Below, piece by piece: positions 44,052-51,676 of a stretch of 60,663 nucleotides of DNA. How positions within the stretch are numbered: position 1 is the stretch's first letter; each line of letters opens with the position of its first letter. The translations under genes were made by a program, and so were the position numbers. Source of the stretch: Desulfococcaceae bacterium HSG9 (GTDB taxonomy: Bacteria; Desulfobacterota; Desulfobacteria; Desulfobacterales; JAUCGF01); assembly GCA_030378005.1 (NCBI GenBank), contig JAUCGF010000098.1, positions 1-60,663 of the forward strand. The letters are read 5' to 3'. The notes under the pieces are model-generated. The model did no database searches. It worked only from the letters and a program-made list of their open reading frames with translations, and was not told the DNA's origin.

Positions 44052-46088
44052 ATGCGACAAAATGAATTTAATCGGGTAAACCCGGAAAATAATACAACCG
44101 CCGGAACCCGCACAAAGCCTCCGCTTATTTTGGCTCCGGCCGGAAATCGCGATTCGTTTTTGGCCGCGCTTGCAGCCGGTGCGGATGCGGTATATTGCGG
44201 TTTGAAGCACTTTTCGGCCCGTATGGCGGCGGTCAATTTCACAATTGCCGAGTTGGCGCAATTAACGCGCCTGGCGCATAAACAGGATAAAAAAGTATAT
44301 GTCGCTTTTAATACGTTACTTACACCGCAAGACCTGAAAGAAACTGCCCGATTGATTGATCAGTTAGCGCGTGAAGTGTGTCCCGATGCGCTGATTTTTC
44401 AGGATTTGGCTGTTATCGAACTGGCACGGCAAACCGGGTTTAAAGGCGAACTGCATCTATCCACCCTGGCCAATGTGTCATTTTCCGCAGCCATGCAACT
44501 GATTCAAAAAGATTTGGGCATTGACCGGGTGGTTCTTCCCAGAGAACTCACGATTGACGAAATCCGATCAATTGCGAACGTTTGTCCTCCCGACCTGTCG
44601 CTGGAAGTATTTATTCACGGCGCACTGTGTTATGCCGTTTCCGGAAGATGTTATTGGAGCAGTTATCTGGGCGGCAAAAGCGGCTTGAAAGGCAGTTGCG
44701 TTCAACCTTGCCGCCGGATTTACACGCAAAAAAAACAGACAGGTCGTTTTTTTGCCTGCACGGATTTCAGTCTGGACGTATTGTGTCGTTTGCTTTTAAA
44801 AATCCCCCAAGTAAACACATGGAAAATCGAAGGGCGTAAAAAAGGCCCCCACTACGTTTATTATACGGTTCAGGCCTATCGGATGTTAAGAGACCATAGT
44901 GATAATCGCCAATCGAAAAAAGCTGCCCTCGGATTGCTGGATATGGCGTTAGGACGTTCCGGTACACACTATCATTTTTTACCTCAACACCGGCATTCAC
45001 CAATTCCGGTTTCCGGTCAAACCGGTTCAGGCTTGCTTTTAGGGAATATCCGCAAAAGTGCTTCCAAGCTCTATTTCAGACCTTCTGTTGAACTTTTGCC
45101 AGACGATTTATTGCGATTCGGTTATGAGGATGAACGCGGGCATGGTCGTATGCGCATTAAAAGGTATGTGCCACGCAAGGGCAGATTTGATATCAAAACC
45201 CAATCGGACTTTGTCCCTTTACCTGGCGCGCCTGTTTTTCTGACTGACCGGCGGGAAAAAGCCCTTAATCAGAAAATAGCCCTGATGCAAGAATCGCTTA
45301 ATCAACTGCCTGCCTTTCATACCAGCGCATCATCATTTCAATTTGCATATCCGGCAAACCGACAAATTAAGCGTATCACAACTTTTGAAATGAATGTCTA
45401 TCGTCGGCCGGAGGGACAACGTGCGGATAAAAATAACGGCGTGTGGCTTTCCGCAAATCTGAAAAAGCAGATAACAGGACGCACCGCGGTTTCCACATGG
45501 TGGTGGCTTCCTCCGGTAATATGGCCATCTGATGAAAATGCAATTCGCTCTCTATTGGCTTTTATTATCTCCCGTGGCGGACGCAATTTTGTATTAAACG
45601 CGCCCTGGCAAAAAGTGTTTTTCAAATCGGCCTTCAAATCGGTACGCGATTTAAATTTATGGGCCGGCCCGTTTAGCAATATTGCCAACGCGGCGGCATT
45701 ACAAACATTAGCGCGTTTAGGCTTTCAGGGGGCGATTATCAGCCCCGAACTCGGTAAAGACCATTATCAGGCTTTACCTGAGCAAAGTCCGCTGCCTCTC
45801 GGAATTGTCTTGACCGGCAACTGGCCGTTATGTATTTCCCGCATTATTGCGCCAGGGTTTAAAATCGGACAGCCGTTCACCAGTCCGAAAGGTGAACGGG
45901 CCTGGGTGAAAGCTTATCAGGATATGTTCTGGGTGTATCCTGCCTGGGAGCTGAATTTGCGCGAACATAAAGATGTCCTTCATAAAGCGGGATATACCAT
46001 GTTTGTCAATTTGAAAGAACCGTTGCCCAAAGGAGTCAACCTTAAAAAAAGACCCGGACTGTGGAACTGGAAAATTAATCTGCGTTGA
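44052..46088 (+). CDS. Peptidase U32-family protein
   Basis: 678 residues. The N-terminal U32 domain has LAPAGNRDSFLAALAAGADAVYCG, VYVAFNTLL, GELHLSTLANVSF and the signature FIHGALCYAVSGRCYWSS with conserved cysteines (SCVQPCRR), which in the family bind a [4Fe-4S] cluster. U32 proteins are now mostly linked to RNA hydroxylation (RlhA, TrhP) or ubiquinone synthesis (UbiU/V). Length near 650-680 with a C-terminal extra region is closest to the RlhA layout, but that assignment is tentative. It lies between rsmG and an M50 protease. Confidence 0.85.
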   Translation: MRQNEFNRVNPENNTTAGTRTKPPLILAPAGNRDSFLAALAAGADAVYCGLKHFSARMAAVNFTIAELAQLTRLAHKQDKKVYVAFNTLLTPQDLKETARLIDQLAREVCPDALIFQDLAVIELARQTGFKGELHLSTLANVSFSAAMQLIQKDLGIDRVVLPRELTIDEIRSIANVCPPDLSLEVFIHGALCYAVSGRCYWSSYLGGKSGLKGSCVQPCRRIYTQKKQTGRFFACTDFSLDVLCRLLLKIPQVNTWKIEGRKKGPHYVYYTVQAYRMLRDHSDNRQSKKAALGLLDMALGRSGTHYHFLPQHRHSPIPVSGQTGSGLLLGNIRKSASKLYFRPSVELLPDDLLRFGYEDERGHGRMRIKRYVPRKGRFDIKTQSDFVPLPGAPVFLTDRREKALNQKIALMQESLNQLPAFHTSASSFQFAYPANRQIKRITTFEMNVYRRPEGQRADKNNGVWLSANLKKQITGRTAVSTWWWLPPVIWPSDENAIRSLLAFIISRGGRNFVLNAPWQKVFFKSAFKSVRDLNLWAGPFSNIANAAALQTLARLGFQGAIISPELGKDHYQALPEQSPLPLGIVLTGNWPLCISRIIAPGFKIGQPFTSPKGERAWVKAYQDMFWVYPAWELNLREHKDVLHKAGYTMFVNLKEPLPKGVNLKKRPGLWNWKINLR

Positions 46089-46228
46089 TGTTCACAATTT
46101 ATACTTAGTTATATTGACTATCAACTTAAAGTGCGATAATCTATATGATTCTTTTCATAGAGACGACGCGAAACAGCTTTCCGCGTTACATTATTGTCGC
46201 GGTTTAAATAAAAAAGAGAGAGAAATAA

Positions 46229-46852
46229 ATGTTTGATCCGATTTTCTTTTTACGAATTCCGGCAATTCTGCTGGCACTGACAATTCACGAACTGGCGCAT
46301 GCGTATGCTGCGTTATATCTGGGCGATCATACGGCGCAATCAGAGGGGCGCATAACACTGAATCCAATGTCGCATCTTGATGTTTTCGGAACGCTGATGC
46401 TGTTTTTCGGCCCTTTTGGGTGGGCTAAACCGGTGCCGGTCAATCCGGCTAACTTTGCAAACCCTCAAAAAGATATGGCTATTACCGCCGCCGCCGGGCC
46501 ATTGGCAAATATTGCCTTGGCCGCGCTGGCCGGATTGTTTTTCCGTCTCGGGCTGGCCACTATGAATCAGGCGTTTTTCAATTTCCTGTACATTTTATTT
46601 CAAATTAATATCGGACTGGCGGTATTTAACCTTCTTCCGATCTATCCGCTTGATGGTTCGCGTGTTTTGCTCGCTTTTCTGAACCGTCAGCAAACAGAAC
46701 GCTATTTACAGGCAATGACCGTTGTGCCTCAAATATTCCTCGGTATGATAGTTATCGGCTGGATTCTTAACATTCCGATTTTAGGCTATATTCTAAGCCC
46801 GATTTTCACACCGGTGTTTAAATTCGCACATACATTCTTTATCGGCAGTTAA
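46229..46852 (+). CDS. Site-2 protease-family (M50) membrane metalloprotease
   Basis: 207 residues with about five hydrophobic helices. The zinc site HELAHAYAA near residue 24 lies in the first TM, followed by GRITLNPMSHLDVFG, FGWAKPVPVNPANF and the second motif LPIYPLDGSRVLLAFL, as in rhomboid-sized S2P homologues. No PDZ or CBS domain. It cleaves within membranes; the substrate is unknown. AGAGAGAGAAA precedes the ATG. Confidence 0.9.
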   Translation: MFDPIFFLRIPAILLALTIHELAHAYAALYLGDHTAQSEGRITLNPMSHLDVFGTLMLFFGPFGWAKPVPVNPANFANPQKDMAITAAAGPLANIALAALAGLFFRLGLATMNQAFFNFLYILFQINIGLAVFNLLPIYPLDGSRVLLAFLNRQQTERYLQAMTVVPQIFLGMIVIGWILNIPILGYILSPIFTPVFKFAHTFFIGS

Positions 46853-46933
46853 TTGATAAACATCATTATTAATAAACCAATATGATGAAAGATGCCGATT
46901 GGTATCGTTTTTTTTCTTACGGAGTAATCAAAT

Positions 46934-47713
46934 ATGAGTTCAACCCCGATATATGTAGGTGTCGATGTAGGTGCCTCCCGCACCAAAGCGGCTGTTTTAG
47001 ATGCCGAAAAATGTTTAATCGGTTATGCGGTGAGCAAATCCGGCACTGATTTTAATGCCACTGCTGAAAATTGCCTTAATTCCGCTTTGGAAATGGCTGA
47101 CGTTTCTGCGGATCGTATAAAAAATGCGTTTTCCACAGGTTATGGCCGCAAAAATGTGGCCATAGCCTCGGATATGCGTACTGAAATCGGTTGTCACGCC
47201 AAAGGATGTTTTCATTATTTTCCTCGCGCAATTTCTATCATTGACATCGGCGGTCAGGATAATAAAATTATCAAATTAGATGAAAACGGCCGACGCCTGA
47301 ATTTTAAGATGAATCGTAAATGCGCGGCCGGCACAGGCGCTTTTCTGGAAGAGATGGCTTCACGGCTGGACATCCCGCTTGAAAAGATGGACAATCTGGC
47401 GCGTCAATCCCAAGAGATGGTTAAACTGGGCAGTTACTGCACCGTGTTCTCGGGTACGGAGGTGTTGCAATATATCCGTAGCGGCATAAAGGTGGCCGAC
47501 ATTATCAAAGGCTTGTTTTTTTCGGTGATCAAAAGAGTGATGGAGATGGATTCACTCACCGATACGGTCGTGATGACCGGTGGTGTTGTCGCGCATAATC
47601 CCTATTTGGTAGCAATGACAGAGGAAATCATCGGCCATGAAATTTTAGTGGCTGAACATCCGCAATTGACGGGTGCTATTGGGGCTGCGCTTTTTGCGAT
47701 GGAAAATAAATAG
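46934..47713 (+). CDS. Acyl-CoA dehydratase activase (BadF/BadG/BcrA/HgdC family)
   Basis: 259 residues, as for HgdC. ASKHA-fold ATPase motifs GVDVGASRTKAAVLD and IDIGGQDNKII are present, as are the two cysteines that hold the bridging [4Fe-4S] cluster of the homodimer (NRKCAAGTGAFLEEMA and GSYCTVFSGTEV). It couples ATP hydrolysis to injecting one electron into a 2-hydroxyacyl-CoA dehydratase or benzoyl-CoA-type reductase. Its expected partner is the dehydratase subunit at 50334, but three defence-type genes lie between them. TACGGAGTAATCAA precedes the ATG. Confidence 0.93.
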   Translation: MSSTPIYVGVDVGASRTKAAVLDAEKCLIGYAVSKSGTDFNATAENCLNSALEMADVSADRIKNAFSTGYGRKNVAIASDMRTEIGCHAKGCFHYFPRAISIIDIGGQDNKIIKLDENGRRLNFKMNRKCAAGTGAFLEEMASRLDIPLEKMDNLARQSQEMVKLGSYCTVFSGTEVLQYIRSGIKVADIIKGLFFSVIKRVMEMDSLTDTVVMTGGVVAHNPYLVAMTEEIIGHEILVAEHPQLTGAIGAALFAMENK

Positions 47714-47728
47714 ACGAATTTTTTATTC

Positions 47729-48367
47729 ATGAATGATGTCCTGACCCCCGCACAACGAAGTCACTGCATGGCTCAAGTGAAAGGAACTGACACCAAACCG
47801 GAAATAATTTTGAGAAAGGCATTGTGGAAAAAAGGATTCCGTTACCGTTTGCATTATAAGCTTCCCGGACGACCGGATTTTGTTTTTGTCAAACAGCGCG
47901 TGGCAATTTTTGTTGATGGCTGTTTTTGGCATGGCTGCCCGATTCATTATTCGGCTCCGCAAACACGCGAGCAGTTTTGGAAAGAAAAATTGAAGAAAAA
48001 TGTGCTAAGGGATTTGGCAGTAAATGACGATTTGAAATCTGAGCAATGGCGCGTGCAACGAGTTTGGCAGCACGATCTTAAAGAGTTGGATAAGGTTGTA
48101 AATAAATTGGTTAAAATTCTGAATTCGAATGATAAAAGCTACTTACTTGAAAAACCTTATGACTTTCAGGTCGCGGAACCGCTCGCGCATTATGGCGGCT
48201 TCAACAATCCGAGTCAATGGTGGCTATGTGATTGCGGAAGTTCGGATGTGCGGGTTTTGTCAGTGAATAAACCGGGTTCGCTTAATCCCAATGCTAAAAA
48301 AAGACCTGATTCGGCTGAATTGATTTGTTGTCGGTGTCGGCTGAAATGGTCGATTCCGGTAGGATAG
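47729..48367 (+). CDS. Vsr-like very-short-patch-repair endonuclease with C-terminal zinc-ribbon extension
   Basis: 212 residues. Residues 1-135 match Vsr: MAQVKGTDTKPEIILRKALWKKGFRYRLHY, LPGRPDFVF (Asp50, catalytic) and FVDGCFWHGCP (His68 region), then WQHDL. E. coli Vsr is about 156 residues. Here about 60 extra residues carry WLCDCGSS and ICCRCRLKW, a probable zinc ribbon. Vsr nicks at T:G mismatches made by cytosine methylation, but no DNA cytosine methylase is in the window. It starts 16 bases after the activase gene. Confidence 0.88.
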   Translation: MNDVLTPAQRSHCMAQVKGTDTKPEIILRKALWKKGFRYRLHYKLPGRPDFVFVKQRVAIFVDGCFWHGCPIHYSAPQTREQFWKEKLKKNVLRDLAVNDDLKSEQWRVQRVWQHDLKELDKVVNKLVKILNSNDKSYLLEKPYDFQVAEPLAHYGGFNNPSQWWLCDCGSSDVRVLSVNKPGSLNPNAKKRPDSAELICCRCRLKWSIPVG

Positions 48368-48448
48368 GTTCCATAATAATTCAATTTTTTTACGTCTATT
48401 GTTGAAAAATGTTATATATATTAACGTATAAAAACAAATAAAAAAGTT

Positions 48449-49675
48449 ATGATTTCAAAAATAACATTGGAAAATTTTTTCAGCTTCAGACATCCGACGC
48501 CCATAGACCTTAATCCTGATATTAATATCCTTTTGGGAATTAATGGCAGTGGGAAATCAAATTTTCTTAAAGCGATTCAGCTAGTTTATGAGAGTATTAT
48601 CGGAAACGGATTGGAAAAGCTGTTTTTGAAAAATTGGAGTGGTTTTGATTCGGTTGCCAATTTCAATAACGACGCGCAAGATTATATCAAACTGGCAGTT
48701 GAATTTAATAAAAATTCGATTAATCATATAACCCATAATCAAGGATTCCAATTCCCAACCAATCCGATTTATGAAATAAAAATATTCAAATCCGGCGCAA
48801 CTTCTTATTACTTGAAAGAAAAATTGTTTTCCAAAAGCATAAAAGCCGATGAAAACGATTTTATATATATGGAAATGGATAACACTCAGGGTATTATTTC
48901 GACACACGAACGGGGAAAAGTCGGTTTTCAGAAATATCCGCAAGCAAGCAAGCAAATAACTTTCAAATCAACAGAACCTGTTTTGAGGCAAATTTCCGAT
49001 CCTGAAATATTTTATCCCATGTTTACTCTAAAGAGAGCTTTGGAGGAACTTTCGGTTTATTATTATTTTGATACGACTTTTAACAGCCCTGTAAGGCAGC
49101 CTTCTGGTTATGGCACTGAGACAAAATTATTGCCGGACGGGCAAAATTTAATAACGATTCTTAATAATATAAAAAACAGTCATTCTCTTGACTATAATAA
49201 AATCGAAGAAGCGATAAAAAAGATTAACCCTGATTTTAAAGCGATCAATTTTGCTTTTCTCGGTTCCAAGTTATATTTGGTGCTTCGTGAAAAATGTCTT
49301 ACCAAATCTGTTTCTATCGAACATATCTCAGATGGAACCATTCGCTATCTGCTTTTGTTATCAATCTTATTTAACCCGCAACAAGGTAATCTTGTATGTA
49401 TTGAAGAGCCGGAAACAAGCCTTCATCCTGATATGATAAATACGATAGCAGATGCAATCAAACAGGCATCAAAAAATACACAGCTACTGATTACCACTCA
49501 TTCGCCATTGCTGCTCAATTCTTATGAAATAGATAATATTTTGATATTTGAAAAAAATGCTGACAATGCGACTAAGGTCGGTGTTAAATCTCCTGATGAA
49601 TTTGATGATTATATTGATGATTTTCTGGTTGGCCAGGCTTGGCTTCAGGGGCTTATCGGCGGCAAACGATGGTAA
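48449..49675 (+). CDS. AAA/ABC-type ATPase of the OLD/AAA_21 class
   Basis: 408 residues. It starts MISKITLENFFSFRHPTPIDL, a typical RecF/OLD-like N-terminus. Walker A is GINGSGKS (30-37). Late motifs are HISDGTIRYLLLLSILFNP (signature region), LVCIEEPETSLHP (Walker B with catalytic Glu) and LLITTHSPLLLNSYE (H-loop). Such ATPases pair with nuclease or TOPRIM-type effectors in anti-phage systems (OLD, Gabija, PARIS, Septu). It overlaps the next gene by 7 bases, so the two are translationally coupled. Low-GC composition compared with flanking metabolic genes suggests transfer. Confidence 0.85.
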   Translation: MISKITLENFFSFRHPTPIDLNPDINILLGINGSGKSNFLKAIQLVYESIIGNGLEKLFLKNWSGFDSVANFNNDAQDYIKLAVEFNKNSINHITHNQGFQFPTNPIYEIKIFKSGATSYYLKEKLFSKSIKADENDFIYMEMDNTQGIISTHERGKVGFQKYPQASKQITFKSTEPVLRQISDPEIFYPMFTLKRALEELSVYYYFDTTFNSPVRQPSGYGTETKLLPDGQNLITILNNIKNSHSLDYNKIEEAIKKINPDFKAINFAFLGSKLYLVLREKCLTKSVSIEHISDGTIRYLLLLSILFNPQQGNLVCIEEPETSLHPDMINTIADAIKQASKNTQLLITTHSPLLLNSYEIDNILIFEKNADNATKVGVKSPDEFDDYIDDFLVGQAWLQGLIGGKRW

Positions 49676-50316
49676 ACATTACAATTTTTATTGAAGGCGG
49701 CCGATCACACAATCCTGCGGCGGCAACTATAGATAACACTGCTGTTTTTCGTGAAAACTTTCATAAATTGTTTGTTCAAAAGCTACCCTCGACAAAATTT
49801 AATCTCAGTATCATACCCTTTGGAAGCATAACAAAAGCGAGAAAAATGCTTCAACATATAGAAACTCAAAGGATTAATGCCGCTCTGTTGATTGATTTGG
49901 ATGCGCCGAAAGAAAAAAAAGATGAACGACTTGGTTTCTATGAACCGTTTGATACAACGAAAATATTTTTTATGATTCAGGAAATGGAAGCATGGATACT
50001 TTCTCAGGTTGATAAGATTGAAAAATTTGGAAAAAATGAGAGATTGATAAGAAAAAAAGTTGATCAGGATATAAATGATAATCCGTTATTAAAAGAAAAG
50101 CATCCAGAGCAAATTAGCAAGCCAAGCGAAAAACTTAAAACAATTTTAAGACAATATTTTGATGTTGTAAAAATAAAAGGAAACAAAGAACGAAAAATCG
50201 GCAAACGATATGTAAAGGCTAAAGATGGTCCCGCATTAATCGGTTTACTTGAATTACATCTTTTGATGCAGAATTTCAATGAAGCGAATAAATTAGTGGA
50301 TTATATTAAAAGATAA
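49669..50316 (+). CDS. DUF4276-family, TOPRIM-like partner of the ATPase
   Basis: 216 residues. IFIEGG (Glu9) at the N-terminus, LLIDLDAP (Asp76 and Asp78, a DxD) in the middle and MIQEMEAWIL (Glu105/Glu107) fit DUF4276. The Glu plus DxD layout recalls the TOPRIM metal site of OLD nucleases and AriB. ATG 49669 lies within the last codons of the ATPase (TGG TAA overlapping ATGGTAA). The pair is a plausible two-gene ATPase-effector module; the activity is inferred. Its stop lies 18 bases before the dehydratase start. Confidence 0.78.
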   Translation: MVNITIFIEGGRSHNPAAATIDNTAVFRENFHKLFVQKLPSTKFNLSIIPFGSITKARKMLQHIETQRINAALLIDLDAPKEKKDERLGFYEPFDTTKIFFMIQEMEAWILSQVDKIEKFGKNERLIRKKVDQDINDNPLLKEKHPEQISKPSEKLKTILRQYFDVVKIKGNKERKIGKRYVKAKDGPALIGLLELHLLMQNFNEANKLVDYIKR

Positions 50317-50333
50317 AAAAGGAGATACAACAA

Positions 50334-51584
50334 ATGCCAGAAGAAAAAAAAGTAGTCAGAAAAGTGATTAAAGCCGCCAGAGATGGTAACAAATTCATGG
50401 CGGATTATTATTATGAATTGGATAACGCAGCCAAAACCGGCGAACGTAAAATTGCCTGGTGTACCAGTGTCGGGCCGGCCGAAATATTAAGAGCTATGGG
50501 CTTTTTGGTTTATTTTCCGGAAACCCATGCCGCCATGCTCGGTGCCACCCGTATGGCCACAGATTTGATTCCCCATGCCAACGCGCTGGGCTATTCACCG
50601 GAAATTTGTTCCTATTTGACCGCCGATATCGGTGCGTATGTGCAGGGTGTATCGCCTCTGTCCAAAGCATTCAAAGGCATCCAAGCCCCTCCCAAACCGG
50701 ACGTGCTTGTTTTCAACACCAACCAATGCCGCGACGTACAGGATTGGTTCGCTTTTTATGCCAAGGAATATAATGTTCCGCTTGTCGGCGTGCATACTTA
50801 TGTGGGCGTCAAGGATGTTACTGAAAATCTGGTGCCATCCATTAAAAAACAGTTGGAAGATATAGTCGATCCATTGGAAAAAGTGATCGGCAAACCATTA
50901 GATATGGATGAGTTCAAAAAAGTGGTGGGCCTTTCGCGCGAATGCTCCGACCTTTGGAAAAAAATTCTGGACACTGCATCTGCCAAACCCTCTCCGCTGA
51001 CTTTCTTTGACGGCACGACCCTGATGGGGCCTGCTGTGGTCGGTCGCGGCACCCAAGCCACAAACGATTTTTATAAAATTTTACTTGCCGAATTGGAAGA
51101 AAGAGTGCAAAATGGCGTGGGTGCGGTGGAAGACGAAAAATACAGGATTTATTGGGATGGTATGCCGGTGTGGGGCCGTCTAAGCGCCCATTCCAAACTT
51201 TTTGCCAGCCACCAAACCAATGTTTTGGCGTCCACTTATTGCAACAGTTGGATATTTACGCCCCTTGAGGCGGAAGACCCTTTCACCAGCATGGCGCGCG
51301 CTTATACGGAACTGTTTATTGTGCGCTCGGATGATTTTAAAGAAAAATATATCAAAAAGATGCTGGATTTTTTTGGTGTGGACGGCATCATTTACCATGA
51401 CGCCCGCACATGCCCCAATAATTCCAACTGTCGCTACGGTATGCCCCAGCGACTTAGCAAAGAAACGGGGGTGCCGCATCTGAATATCGACGGTGATTTG
51501 AATGATCTCAGATGCCTGTCCGATGAACAGACCAAAACAAATGTGGAAGCCTTTATCGAACAACTGGAGGAAAATAAACAATAA
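50334..51584 (+). CDS. 2-hydroxyacyl-CoA dehydratase / benzoyl-CoA reductase-type subunit (HgdB/BcrC family)
   Basis: 416 residues. Family features include IAWCTSVGPAEILRAMGFLVYFPE near the N-terminus, CSYLTADIGAYV, VLVFNTNQCRDVQDWF, and the C-terminal DGIIYHDARTCPNNSNCRYG. The cysteines in WCTS, NQCRD and TCPNN are candidates for [4Fe-4S] ligation. These enzymes eliminate water from 2-hydroxyacyl-CoA or reduce aromatic CoA thioesters after activation by an HgdC-type ATPase. Normally two related subunits are adjacent; only one is here. AAAGGAGATAC precedes the ATG. Next come two acyl-CoA synthetases, consistent with activation of the acid substrate. Confidence 0.88.
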   Translation: MPEEKKVVRKVIKAARDGNKFMADYYYELDNAAKTGERKIAWCTSVGPAEILRAMGFLVYFPETHAAMLGATRMATDLIPHANALGYSPEICSYLTADIGAYVQGVSPLSKAFKGIQAPPKPDVLVFNTNQCRDVQDWFAFYAKEYNVPLVGVHTYVGVKDVTENLVPSIKKQLEDIVDPLEKVIGKPLDMDEFKKVVGLSRECSDLWKKILDTASAKPSPLTFFDGTTLMGPAVVGRGTQATNDFYKILLAELEERVQNGVGAVEDEKYRIYWDGMPVWGRLSAHSKLFASHQTNVLASTYCNSWIFTPLEAEDPFTSMARAYTELFIVRSDDFKEKYIKKMLDFFGVDGIIYHDARTCPNNSNCRYGMPQRLSKETGVPHLNIDGDLNDLRCLSDEQTKTNVEAFIEQLEENKQ

Positions 51585-51587
51585 TTT

Positions 51588-51642
51588 GGAATTCGGAACT
51601 CGGAATGGGGATGTTGAATTCCGCATTCCGTATTCCGCATTT
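51588..51642. repeat. GGAATTC-type hairpin repeat
   Basis: Runs of the 7-base unit GGAATNC (GGAATTCGGAACTCGGAATG) are followed by their complement (GAATTCCGCATTCCGTATTC), giving an imperfect hairpin in the gap between the dehydratase and the ADP-forming synthetase. The same words flank the four-helix-bundle gene at 53759 and lie at 54177-54210. Confidence 0.65.
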
Positions 51643-51676
51643 CAAAATCGTGCAATTTAAGAAGGAGAAATAATTT

